Of a DNA stretch of 64,000 bases, positions 34,949 to 44,879 are shown in pieces (the first letter of the stretch is position 1; every line of letters begins with the position of its first letter). This DNA is from Karstenula rhodostoma CBS 690.94 (Eukaryota > Ascomycota > Dothideomycetes > Pleosporales > Didymosphaeriaceae), in assembly GCA_010093485.1 (NCBI GenBank), contig MU001499.1, positions 682,001-746,000 of the forward strand, read 5' to 3'. Position numbers and translations under genes: made by a program. The notes below the pieces were generated by a model. The model searched no databases and was not told the origin of the DNA. It worked only from the letters and a program-made list of their open reading frames with translations.

Positions 34949-35850
34949 CACCAGATTGTTCATCCCGTAGGTATCAACGAAGTAGCAACGCGTCGAAAAA
35001 GGTGTTAATAGAATAAAGTACCAAGGCATAGCATTTGGTGCACGATAAAGCAGTGCGCACTATCGATACCAAGTCTCTCCGTTATATAGGGAGAATGCCT
35101 TATTCAAATAGAAGACAACACAATGCTCATCATGTAGTAACCTGCTCTATAATATGTCTATAAAACTATAATCCAATAACCTATCCTAGATGTTCATATG
35201 AGAGGCAAGCTATATGAGTCCCAATTTTTATTGTCGCCAACTAATAAGTCCTTCGGTCTCCTGACGTGTTCCATGATTCACAATTTGAAGCTGGTCAAAT
35301 ATGTCAGATCGGTACTTATTAATGGTAGCTACCAAAGCGCGATAGAACACACCCCTGACATGTACATGTCCTACACTTCGAGAGACCTGTTCTACAATCC
35401 ACAAGTACAAATAGCAGACGAACTGTTGAGCTGTGTCATCATGTGATCATTTTTGACCCGAGTTGTGTTTTGTTGAGTTTGGGCAACGCCAACGCGAACC
35501 ACCTTCCCTCGCAATGCTTCCGCTTCGCCGCTGCTTCTAGTACACCTAGCCCGTATCTACGCGTAACTCCAACTATGAAGGCCTTGCATGCTCAAATTGG
35601 GATCTTCGCATTACAAAAATCTCAGCGTTGTTGGGTCTCGCCATTGTGAACAACTCAGCGTTGTTGTTCGGGACATCGACCGGTAGATACCTTTCAACAC
35701 ATGACATAACAGACTCCGGCACTTTCAGAGTGCGATCAGAACAGGAGACGAGTGAACAGATGAATACAGCATAGACTGTAGCCTATATGAAAGAACGAAA
35801 ACGGCATTGAACTACTGCTCGCACATCATCTTCAACTTCCGGCTATTACC
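34949..35850. other. Convergent intergenic region, 0.9 kb
   Basis: Between the ISC1 stop and the AA9 stop. It seems relatively AT-rich, with TATATAGGG and AT-rich runs around 35030-35200. Small open frames (35198-35446 plus, 35228-35410 minus) are featureless. No gene seen. Confidence 0.4.
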
Positions 35851-36934
35851 TCACCCTTGCCAAACATCTGGCTTCGGTGGCACGAATCCATCCAGGCTAC
35901 CCTTAAGCCCATAATCATAGCTAAAGAAGTATACATCTGCTCAAGGTGTTAGCTCACGTCTTTCGCTTTCTTGCCTGACCTTCTACCACCACCGCGATAG
36001 ACATACCTTCTTGCCCTCTTGTATACACCCCCGGAATCTTCACTTTATACTCTTGGTCGGGTTCCACACCCGCCTTATTACCGATGATCTCTACATGCGC
36101 ACAGTTGACGTAGAACTGCGAGTCCTGAGGATTGGGAAAGATGTGTTCCCAGCGAACCAGGTATTTTCCCGCAGGCGTGGAAGCTGGGATCGTAAAGTTC
36201 CACTACACAACGCCATAGCATCAGCTCCGCACACAAGACAGAAGCAAGCAAGCAAGCAAGCAAACCAAGGGAAAAAATGAACCTACGCTCGTCGACCGAA
36301 ACGTTCCCCATAGCGCCTTCAAAGAATCATAGTACGGCTTGTTGGCCGGGTCCTCAAAGTCCACGCTCTGCGACGTGCGGCCCGCAGTCTGGTGGATCTT
36401 ATACCAACCACCTGCGCGCAACACTTGTCAGCATCTTCCTCGCTCACGCATCTGCCTCTCCTAATCCTTGGACCCCAAGAGCAAGACAAGCAGACATACC
36501 TTCTCCTTGATATCCATCCAACCCCCCCTCCCCCGCATCCTCCACCCGACTCAACCACGCACTCGCAAACCCCGGATGATACATACTCGGCGGACTCGTG
36601 AGCCCAACGCCCACGAAGAACCCTACCTGGTCCCCAGCCGTCACCGTCGCCACCTTCGGATGCAACCACCCGCGCGACGCGTTGCGGCCGCAGATGAGAT
36701 CGGCGGAGTCGGGGTCCGTGTTTGGGTCGTAAATTTGGGAGTTGGGGATCGAGGGGTTGGGGGACACGGCGCGGACGTATTCGAAAGGCGTGGTGGTTTG
36801 GTTGTTGAAGATGAAGGTGCTAGTCACCCCTGGTGAAGGAGGGTATGAGTGTGTGGATGGGAGGGGGTGGGGGGAGACGTACAGTGGGCACTGACGAGGC
36901 TGGCATTGAGGAGTAGGAGTGTGAGAGGTTTCAT
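35851..36934 (-). CDS. AA9 lytic polysaccharide monooxygenase, secreted
   Basis: Five exons: 36934-36883, 36829-36500, 36411-36287, 36202-36007 and 35936-35851, giving 262 aa. A signal peptide (MKPLTLLLLNASLVSA) is followed directly by His, the mature N-terminal copper ligand of AA9 enzymes. Exon 1 ends one base after this codon. Further AA9 marks are CGRNASRGW, TVTAGDQVGFFV, the second-His motif MYHPGFASAWLS, GGWYKIH (across a splice), WNFTIPASTPAGKYLVRWEH and the axial Tyr in QFYVNCAHVEI. The enzyme oxidatively cleaves cellulose or related glucans outside the cell. No CBM1 is seen. A GCAA tandem repeat lies in the third intron (36242-36264). Confidence 0.9.
36242..36264. repeat. AAGC/GCAA tetranucleotide microsatellite
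   Basis: About five and a half tandem copies of AAGC within intron 3 of the AA9 gene. Short and intronic; probably neutral but polymorphism-prone. Confidence 0.8.
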
Positions 36935-37739
36935 GGTGTGGTTTAGATTTGGACGATCTACGTACAGACTGAAATGATCGTGCCTACCATGCACGCCTGG
37001 AGCCCTTGGAGCATGATATACCACCGCTTCACCCACCTGACCGCAGCCCTACTGCGAGCCCAAGGTTCCTAATCCTAGCATACACTACTTCTAGCTATTG
37101 GCGCGAAAAATCCGCACCAAATTCTAGAATCCTTCGCAAAGTCTTCCCTTCAGTAGGGTCGGTGTTTTGATATATGCGTACACTATTCTGAGACATTAAT
37201 CTAAGCGGATAGTCGAGTGCGTTCTTAATGTGGAAGCTGCAGGTAAAGACGCAACAGCACTGCCATCCTATAGGTGCTCCTGGCGCCGAAATTTCAATTA
37301 GCCTGAAGCAGGCTCAAGGACTTGGTCGAACATGCATGCACAGAAGACAGCGGACCATGTAACGGATCAAAAACTAGGAGATGTAACGGTTGGAGATGAA
37401 ATTCTAGTAGTACATTCGTGCCCAAGGCTATGCTAATTCGTTTCGTTCTGTTGGTATCGTGAAGAGAAGTGGAAAGCCTATGCGTTGCCCAAACCAACGC
37501 CCAGTGGTGATGAAAGCCAAACCCAGAACCCAAATGAGAGCAGTGAAGGTGTGGTGCACCGTTACCGCCTGATAGAGCCATGCTGCCGTCTTGACGTCTC
37601 CTGACCATGCTTATGCAATGACACCCAACCCACGCCGTAGCCGCCCCTGCCCCAAATCTATTCTGTAAATTATTGCCGGTGAAATTATTCTCCTTCTCTG
37701 TGGAGTCGCACCCCGTACGAGAGAGCAGCATCTTCCCCG
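36935..37739. other. AA9 promoter / 3' region of the 591-aa gene
   Basis: No gene supported in about 800 bp. The minus-strand frame 37294-37731 is featureless. It should hold the AA9 promoter (carbon-regulated in most fungi, not demonstrable here). Confidence 0.35.
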
Positions 37740-39515
37740 CTAGGCTTTGCCTTCGATGACACTGCCAGACCCGACACTGCCACCAAGGTCCCAGTAATTA
37801 CGTCCACTGCCCCCGGATCGCTTGCTCTTCTTGGTACTCTGACTTGTAACCGACGAGCTGCTCTTGAGCACCTGATTGCGCAGCGACGGCGGCTGGTGAT
37901 AGTACGTCTTATATGTCGCACCTTCCCTTTTCTTCGATCCCGAACCAGTCGGCACCGACTCTCTCGCCCGATTTACCAAAGGATGATTATGTCGGATGAT
38001 AGCTGCCCTCCTCGCGCTCGCCTGCGGGTCTTCTGCCTCTTCGCCTACGGTTGGTGCACTCGAGCCTCTCCTTGGCTGCGAAGATATACTTGACCGCCGC
38101 GAGGAGAATCGCTTCAAAAGGAAGTTGAAGACCATTTTGACGTCCAGCTCGCGTTCCCAATACTCTTGCTCGCGTGCGATCTCCTCAGCGTGGTTCACGG
38201 GTGTGGGAGCTGGACGTGGGCCACGAAAGGAATCCAAAGGGTCGACTGACTCCGGTTCTTCTTCAATGCCCCAGAGGGATGCTTCGCTGTATACATTAGA
38301 GGGTTGTCCAGGAAAAGTCGGAGCAAAGTTCGCCGAAGTCGCCATGGGAGCGGAGACAGAAGCAGTGACGTTGGACGGTAATGAGTCGGCGGCTACGGTA
38401 GTCGAAGGTCGTCTAGCCGGAAGGCCTGCATACTCCGGTATGTCTTGAATGGCAAGATAGGCAGAGAAAGCACCGGGATGCTCAGACAGTTGATGCACCA
38501 AGATGCCGAGCTCACGTGCTACTCTTTCGAGAAGCCGATGCTGCCAGCCTTCGTCGCGTACGCCTTCAGCGTCCATAGCTCTCAGAGCAGAATCGATCGA
38601 AGGTCTCGTTTCCGGAGCCGCCTCAGCGGGCGCTGCCGCTATCTCGTCAGGTAATGACTCTCCAAAAATAACGGACAGTGTGTCTTCGTCAATGCCCATC
38701 AAATCGCGTATGACCCGTCTTGTTAAACGCTGCCAAAAAGATATGTTTTCCGTGCTTTCGTCTGATGCTTCGCTCTGGCCATCCGATACTGATTTTGCGA
38801 CGTGTGATGTGGTGCTCTTGGTGGCACGTTGGACGTTGTCTGTTTGACTGCGAGTAGCACTGGCGACACTCATTCTCCGCCTGCGTCTGGTCTCCCTTTC
38901 GATCTCTTCGAGAAGCGCTTTGCTCTGCTCGAGTCGCCACTGCTCTATCCGCTGCCGCCTGTCCTGCTCCCGAGTGAGCTCCTCCGTCTCCTCCAGGGCA
39001 TTCAGCCGTCGCTGCACACTCGATCGGCGTCGAGCATGGCGTCTCCGCGGCGTTTGTCTTTCAAACTGCCACATGTGCTCTGCCACATCGGCATCGGGCT
39101 GGAACGTGCCCAAGCCATCATGAGTCGGCAGAACGGTATCGCCACTCTGCTGCAACTTGCTGGATGGCCCTGCATACTCGGATGGCTCGTGGAATGCATG
39201 CAGGCCATCGTCCAAACTGTCCAGCTCCTCCCCCTCTTCAGTTACATCGTCGTCCTCCTGGGAGCGTGCGACGGTGTCAAGGGAGCCAAAGTCGCTCAGG
39301 CGCGACAGGCCAGCTGTGCGCGGTGTTCGTTCGGTTGAAGTTGTATGTGTACGGGCGGTGGTGGAAGGTGCGCCCGGTGAGAAGAGGACCCATTCCTCCG
39401 ACTCCTCTAGGGCTCTCTTTTGTTGCGGCGAGGAGGCGGTGCCGATCTCGGCCGGCGGTTCATGGTACGAGATCTGGCGTGAAGACTGCGGGCGATGCTG
39501 CTGGCGGAAAGCCAT
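37740..39515 (-). CDS. Conserved-looking fungal protein of unknown function, 591 aa
   Basis: Single exon, ATG at 39515. Largely disordered and charged. Ordered parts are a probable coiled coil around residues 168-213 (ALEETEELTREQDRRQRIEQ) and a segment SFWQRLTRRVIRDLMGIDED followed by TLSVIFGESLPDE that looks structured. A Ser/Arg-rich C-terminus ends in RNYWDLGG. No signal peptide, transmembrane helix or known catalytic motif. The low-complexity flanks and a single structured block suggest a scaffold or regulatory protein, but I do not recognise it and assign no function. Confidence 0.7.
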   Translation of the reverse strand: MAFRQQHRPQSSRQISYHEPPAEIGTASSPQQKRALEESEEWVLFSPGAPSTTARTHTTSTERTPRTAGLSRLSDFGSLDTVARSQEDDDVTEEGEELDSLDDGLHAFHEPSEYAGPSSKLQQSGDTVLPTHDGLGTFQPDADVAEHMWQFERQTPRRRHARRRSSVQRRLNALEETEELTREQDRRQRIEQWRLEQSKALLEEIERETRRRRRMSVASATRSQTDNVQRATKSTTSHVAKSVSDGQSEASDESTENISFWQRLTRRVIRDLMGIDEDTLSVIFGESLPDEIAAAPAEAAPETRPSIDSALRAMDAEGVRDEGWQHRLLERVARELGILVHQLSEHPGAFSAYLAIQDIPEYAGLPARRPSTTVAADSLPSNVTASVSAPMATSANFAPTFPGQPSNVYSEASLWGIEEEPESVDPLDSFRGPRPAPTPVNHAEEIAREQEYWERELDVKMVFNFLLKRFSSRRSSISSQPRRGSSAPTVGEEAEDPQASARRAAIIRHNHPLVNRARESVPTGSGSKKREGATYKTYYHQPPSLRNQVLKSSSSVTSQSTKKSKRSGGSGRNYWDLGGSVGSGSVIEGKA

Positions 39516-40790
39516 GGTTACTCTGCTTCACGTGGGCTGTCTCGATGCCGGAGAGGGCAGCAATTTGGTGTACAGCGGGCTGATTGTACTTGGATACTGG
39601 TCCCCTCAAGCGGGGAACTAACCCAAGGAAGTCGCGCGATGGTACAGGGAACGCGCGATGCTTCGACGGTCGGGAAATAAAGGGACGAGCTATCGTGATA
39701 TGGATCGCATGTCTTGTTGGGTCGTGTGTTGTCTATGCGTCCAGCGGAAAATAGGCCTTGGGGCGGGTGATGCGTAGGGTATGTAGCTCAAGATGGTCGC
39801 CGTCATACACCGCTAAGGCGCAATAGGGCGATCACGTTTCAGCGCTTGGGTCACAAGAACAAGCTTCCCGCGGAAACAAAGATGGAACAACGTGTCGATG
39901 TGCAAGATGCGCACCCAATTTAGGGTGAAGTCGGGATAACAAGACCGACAAGGCGTCGCGTCTCTCGTAAGAAAGCAATGTGTACATCTCAACATTGAGT
40001 CCTGGGGGCTGATAAGGCAGATAGATCGCTCATTGTTTGTCAGAGCTTGGCTGCAGTTAGCCTTTGCCGCATGCCTACACCACCACTCGGATACTTTCGC
40101 CATCTTTCTGGTTGATGATGAGACGAGCAGTGGGGAGATTGCTTTCTTCCTTGCGAGGCTCGAGGCCCATGAGAAATCTACCATTCCGTTTGCTAATCGT
40201 AAAGCAAGCCCGCCGAGTCTGATGACGGCAGTAAATCAGAGAGAGGCACCGACGGGCCGCCGGTGCAATGGACGGTGTGAACATCGCAGCACGCGTGCTG
40301 TAAAAGCACGCAAAGACGCGCTGGGCACTATTATTACTCGTGGACACCGCTCACTAGTCAACGTGGCATCGCCCCAAAGTCCCCGTCAGGTCATTGCGGC
40401 ATGACAGGTACGTAAGGCGACACATGAATCTGATATCAGCTTCGTGTCCTGCCTATCTAAGTATCATGTCGTGCATTCGCCGGGATTCGGCCAGCAGTCG
40501 AGGTACAAAGATCTGCGGAATACATCAATAGCACGCTTCTAGGTATCTATCTCGTAAAGCGCACCGCGCTTTCCGCGCAGCAGCTACAGAACAGGTAGTA
40601 TGATACATAGGTATGAAGTCCAACTTGTAGTGGTATCGTCCTCCAAATGCAAATGGACATCCAAGCCGTTAAACGCCTCCGAGAACGAATAACCCTAACC
40701 CACGCGTCGCACCTGTACAATGAGTGGATCCGATGAATAATGCGCTAAAAAATGATTGTCGTCTATCGTAATGTGTCGTCAACGCGCCTT
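39516..40790. other. Intergenic region, 1.3 kb
   Basis: Upstream of the 591-aa gene and downstream of VPS62. Minus-strand frames 39813-40184 and 40075-40347 and a plus frame 40033-40404 overlap one another. The second contains an ATG-started run of 69 codons, but none resembles a family. I see no convincing gene. Confidence 0.4.
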
Positions 40791-42806
40791 TCATGCAATG
40801 TCCTTCACGCCGAAGCGGTGCATGTCTTCTTCGCTCATCTCTTCTCCATGACCCACAAGTGGATATCGCTTGACGTGTGGACGCGACTTCTTGTCGCCAA
40901 TCCACTTCTTGAGTATGCATTCGCCGTTTCCCTGGCAAATTTCTTTCCTTCCCAAATTCTTGAAGCGAGGACCAAGAGGACCGTTAACGTAGTGGTACTG
41001 CCCCAGGAATCTGTATTGTCGAGAGTCACTGAGAGGGTAGAACTTATCGCCCCAATGACCCATAAAGTAGAAGAAGCCTATAGGTGATTTTGGAGTTTTG
41101 GTGGAACTCTTGAGCTCGTCTCTTCTGTAGTCGTATGTGTAAGAATGCATATTCTTTGTTGGGTCCCAGAGTGGTCCGCGATCGGTGACATCATGGAGAA
41201 TACCGCCTGGCAAAATATACGGATGGACGCCGGACGTAGCGTACATTGCGTGAGTACCAGTGGCGGAGAACCCGACAGGCTGAGGCAGATTAGCATTAGT
41301 ATTGCATTGGTTCGATTGACCGCTTACTCGTTTGCCCGATTTCTCCACGGCATCCCAGGTGTATGCCTCTCCAAAGCTATGTTCGCTGAAGAACACTGCC
41401 TTCGGAACGCCATCCTGGAAGCGCACGGTAGTATGCTCCCAGTCACCAACGTGGTTGCCGAAGCGTACGTTGAAGACGGAGTTGCCAAGATTGTAGCTGT
41501 AGAAGAAGAACCAGAAAGCGTCTACAACACCGTTCTCCTTTGGTACCACAATGAGCACAGCGGGCGCATCGCTCTTGCCTCCAACAACTTTCTTTCCGCG
41601 CTTCTTAAGCGTCCGACGAAGTTCAGATTGCCAGGGCTCGTCGGCCACATCCACAAGCTCTTCGCCTTCAGGGGTGTTGGTTGGTACAGCGGTAGGCGCT
41701 GGGACGCGGGAGTTGGCAATTCCACTAGATCGAACCCCGCCCCTTTCGTTGGTGTCACCGATGCCAACGTTCCACCAGCTGGACTTTTCGCCATCCTTGT
41801 CTTCCTCATAATGGCCACCTTGTTCGGGGTCCGCGTCAGGCTCTGAGTCATCCGGGACGTCAGGAATGTTACTCTTGCCTCCCAGCCATTCAGGGTAGTC
41901 CTCGACATTGTCGTCACTTTGCAAATACACAAAACGACCCCACTTGTTGAGTTCGTAAAGGTTTTCGAGGGTAGGATGATCGTCGACGGCCTGAAGTGGG
42001 GTGTAATTCAGATGCGGTGTGGTATGAAACAGATGCTCCCCCATATCGCAAGGCCAATACTCTTCGCCAGAGTATAGATGAATGAGTGGCGCGTGGTCGA
42101 AAACGTACTGCGGTATCTCACGGTTTTGGTCATCCAAAACGTTCTGCGGCACCTCGCGTTCCTTATCATCCCAGCCTTTAGGAAGTGCTCTAGCACTCTC
42201 CGCGAACTCGCTGAGATCTACCTTTTCTCGCTCATCGTTGCTAGCTTTGGTCGGTGTTGGTATGTTCGCACCGCCTTCTGTTGTCCAGTGGGCCTGGTTC
42301 AGATGGGCCAACCCGCAAAGCCCAAACCAATTGCACACTCTCCTGTCTAGCCATGAACGGGACGAGTTGACCCAACTTTTCTCTTCCAACAGTTCCGATG
42401 GCGGGGTGATGCGCGGAAAGATGACATTCTGGTATACTTGGGAGTACGCGAACAGACCGAAGAAGGTTCCCGCAGCAGCGATTGCTGGCTTCCGGCCCTT
42501 CATCTGCGTATCCGTGTCGTTGTCAGGCCCGCCAACAATGGCGACAGAGGGCGTCGGATTTGGTCCGGACGAATGTTCATACGAAGGATGGTTTATGGAG
42601 ATATCGATGACTCGGGGTGAGCGTTCGTCGGAGGCGACCGGCGCGACGTTCGTGTGCTCGTCTAGAGAGTTCGAAGGAGATACCACTAGTGGTGTGGATG
42701 TAAGGACGGAAGCAGTAGATATGGGCGAGGCGACGGACGAGACGGGGAAGAGCGGTCGGAGAGGCACCTGTACGGCGCCATGATGCAAGGCAGGTACGAC
42801 AGGCAC
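40791..42806 (-). CDS. VPS62: Vacuolar protein sorting protein 62 homologue (5' end unresolved)
   Basis: Core frame 42806-40791, interrupted by a probable 48-nt intron at 41327-41280 (GTAAGC, GCTAAT branch, CTCAG); about 655 aa as spliced. Recognisable Vps62 text includes LNKWGRFVYLQSDDNVEDYP, VDAFWFFFYSYNLGN, RFGNHVGDWEHTTVRF, VFFSEHSFGEAYTW, ATGTHAMYATSGVHPYILPG and GFFYFMGHWGDKFY. A hydrophobic segment near residue 110 (AIAAAGTFFGLFAYSQVY) may anchor it. Yeast Vps62 is involved in cytoplasm-to-vacuole trafficking. The first codon of the frame at 42806 is GTG, and the first in-frame ATG is at residue 101, so an upstream exon is expected; I could not define it. Confidence 0.8.
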   Translation of the reverse strand: MPVVPALHHGAVQVPLRPLFPVSSVASPISTASVLTSTPLVVSPSNSLDEHTNVAPVASDERSPRVIDISINHPSYEHSSGPNPTPSVAIVGGPDNDTDTQMKGRKPAIAAAGTFFGLFAYSQVYQNVIFPRITPPSELLEEKSWVNSSRSWLDRRVCNWFGLCGLAHLNQAHWTTEGGANIPTPTKASNDEREKVDLSEFAESARALPKGWDDKEREVPQNVLDDQNREIPQYVFDHAPLIHLYSGEEYWPCDMGEHLFHTTPHLNYTPLQAVDDHPTLENLYELNKWGRFVYLQSDDNVEDYPEWLGGKSNIPDVPDDSEPDADPEQGGHYEEDKDGEKSSWWNVGIGDTNERGGVRSSGIANSRVPAPTAVPTNTPEGEELVDVADEPWQSELRRTLKKRGKKVVGGKSDAPAVLIVVPKENGVVDAFWFFFYSYNLGNSVFNVRFGNHVGDWEHTTVRFQDGVPKAVFFSEHSFGEAYTWDAVEKSGKRVSGQSNQCNTNANLPQPVGFSATGTHAMYATSGVHPYILPGGILHDVTDRGPLWDPTKNMHSYTYDYRRDELKSSTKTPKSPIGFFYFMGHWGDKFYPLSDSRQYRFLGQYHYVNGPLGPRFKNLGRKEICQGNGECILKKWIGDKKSRPHVKRYPLVGHGEEMSEEDMHRFGVKDIA

Positions 42807-44004
42807 TGACTGGTTAGCTTCTGACCTAATTGAGCACTATCACTGACAAAGATCGAGTTGTCTCGAGCACAGGGAGCCGGGTTGGAGCCGAATGTTCCGG
42901 AGGCTGACAAAGTGGTGAAGGGTTCCCGGATAGCTCGAGGAAACACGCGGAAGATGCACGCCGAGACATGCTGAAGTGGAGCGCGCCGTTCAGCGGACTA
43001 ATGGGACAGCTGCAGCACATGTGCACAATCTGGGACCTCGCGGATGCAGCGGAGGCTACATGGAAGACTGGATGCGGCGCGCCCGGCCGGATTTTGGCGG
43101 GAACAACTCACTTTGGTCAGGCTGACGGCCACCGACCCCACGGTGCCGGCGGTGGGACCTTGAGAACGTGCAGCGGGATTGTGAGAGGTCACCGGATGGA
43201 TGGTAGATAAGAAGACGTTGCAAGGCACGAAACTTCGCGTCCAACACAGGCGGATCGGGTCGAGAACATGCAAGTCTCGGAGAGCTTGCATGCATGTTCT
43301 CGCATGCGGCGGCGAAACTTGGCACACGTCGAGACTAGCCACATGTGCGCGCTGACGAGCGCTTCACGCGACGTTCCGAAGTTTCACGCGAATCAGCAAT
43401 GTCAACCGTGGCACCGCATGTTTAGCAACATTTTGCGATCCGCTCGTGGCGTGTGCTGCGCTGACGATTGACGCTCTGTAAATGCCGACAGCGTCACCGG
43501 TGTCTAAGAATGCGGAGGCGGAAGCGGAAGCGGAGGCCAAGGCCGGGCAGATATCGATAACCTTACCGTACAAAGGCAAGGCGCAGTGTACCATGCAATG
43601 CCTTCTGTTGCTGCGTCGAATTCAAGCAAATGTGTCGATTCATACTGTTCTCAAATGACAATTGTGCACAACCATCAGCCCAGCCCTGTTTTTCCGTCTT
43701 CACAGATAACGAGTGCTCTGAGAGTCTTCACTGTCAGAGGCGCCATGCCGTCAACCAGGGACAAGCAGATCAAAATGAAGAGCGCAATAGCCTACGCTTC
43801 GCCAGTCTTGGAATCTAAATCCCAAACCAGCAGCCCATTTCTCTTCGCTTGAATCCTATCTATATGAGTTACTCATACGTGCGGGCAGTTGCATTTGTGC
43901 CAATGCAGAAAGACCTCGGCACTAGCGTCATCATCAGCGACTAACACCATTACCACAGAATCTACCACAACAACTTCATCTCTCGTGAATTTCAGTCACT
44001 TAAA
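42807..44004. other. Intergenic region with possible VPS62 first exon and an inverted repeat
   Basis: An ATG at 42976 (minus) opens a 47-codon frame toward VPS62 that could be its first exon, but every splice to the main frame needs an intron under 40 nt, too short. An inverted repeat is at 43261-43302. Otherwise nothing seen. Confidence 0.35.
43261..43302. repeat. Short inverted repeat (hairpin)
   Basis: Arms CGAGAACATGC (43261-43271) and GCATGTTCTCG (43292-43302) are perfect reverse complements, with a further inner CAAG/CTTG pairing. Function unknown; it could be a regulatory palindrome or chance. Confidence 0.6.
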
Positions 44005-44486
44005 ATGGCTTCAAGCACGTTCGCATCCTACCCTGTACTCTTCGGCACCAGCCTCGCATGCGGCCTGCTCAGCCTAGGCCACACGGTACACGCACATGCC
44101 TCCTCACCACCACATTTCTACTGACACCTGTCTCAGGCCAAAGGCCTCGAGCAATTCAAGCACCCCTCCACGAACCAGCTCCCGCCTCTACTCCGTGGCG
44201 CCTCCAAGATTGGCTGGTACGAGGGCAGCGTTTGGTTCCTGATTGCCGGCGTCATGAACTACAAGTGGAGTCAAACGGGTCTGGTGGACCTGGCCGACAA
44301 GACTGCTGCCAGCTTGTTGATCACTTTGCTCTTTGGGGCCGGTGCGAGCGTGAGTATTTGGATAGCGAACTGTTTGCTCTCGCTGATCATGGGGCTTAGT
44401 ATTGGCGCGTGAATGACAAGCCCACTGCTGGAACTTTGTTCGCCGTGGGTGTGTTGCAGGCTATCGGTGCAAGGCAAGCTTCGTAA
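44005..44486 (+). CDS. Small multi-pass membrane protein, unknown function
   Basis: Three exons, 44005-44085, 44137-44349 and 44400-44486, with 51- and 50-nt introns, give 126 aa. The second splice (GTGAGT to GGCTTAG) replaces a premature stop with the conserved-looking ending YWRVNDKPTAGTLFAVGVLQ. Four hydrophobic stretches are visible: SYPVLFGTSLACGLLSLG, SVWFLIAGVMNY, TAASLLITLLFGAGAS and TLFAVGVLQAIGA. The compact four-helix layout resembles small fungal organelle membrane proteins, but I do not recognise the family. Clean splice phases and typical intron sizes make it a credible gene. Confidence 0.75.
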
Positions 44487-44879
44487 AACCAGCTCGTCAA
44501 GCGTTGTACTAAAATCGACTTGAACTGCATTGGGCCCTCTGAGTGTTTGTCGTCCCGTGGTACGAGAGGTTCTCGAAGGAGGAGCTATACTAGTGTACAC
44601 AGTCACGGCAAGACCAATGCCATGAAAGATAAATTATGCTTTATTCATCGTGATCATAACCCCATTATTGAGTAGATGGCTATCGCATGTTGCAAGCCAA
44701 ACCCGTAAAGTCACAAACCCTTTTCGCCATAATCAGCAGATCGCATGTTCCATCCATTCGCGCCAACGCCCCGTCATAAACCGATCTCTGTGGTACCATT
44801 AGTGGTGTGCACAGGTAGAGCGTCGACACAACTCACCGTGCAAAACGTAGTGAACAGGTATGATGTTGCCGACAAAGTC
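44487..44879. other. Convergent 3' region
   Basis: Between the 126-aa and 334-aa gene stops; 393 bp, no gene seen. Frames 44271-44606 (minus) and 44745-45119 (plus) are shadows. Confidence 0.35.

Noticed and set aside
39813..40404. Overlapping frames on both strands between the 591-aa gene and VPS62
   Set aside because: Mutually overlapping, no recognisable domain, partly non-ATG starts.
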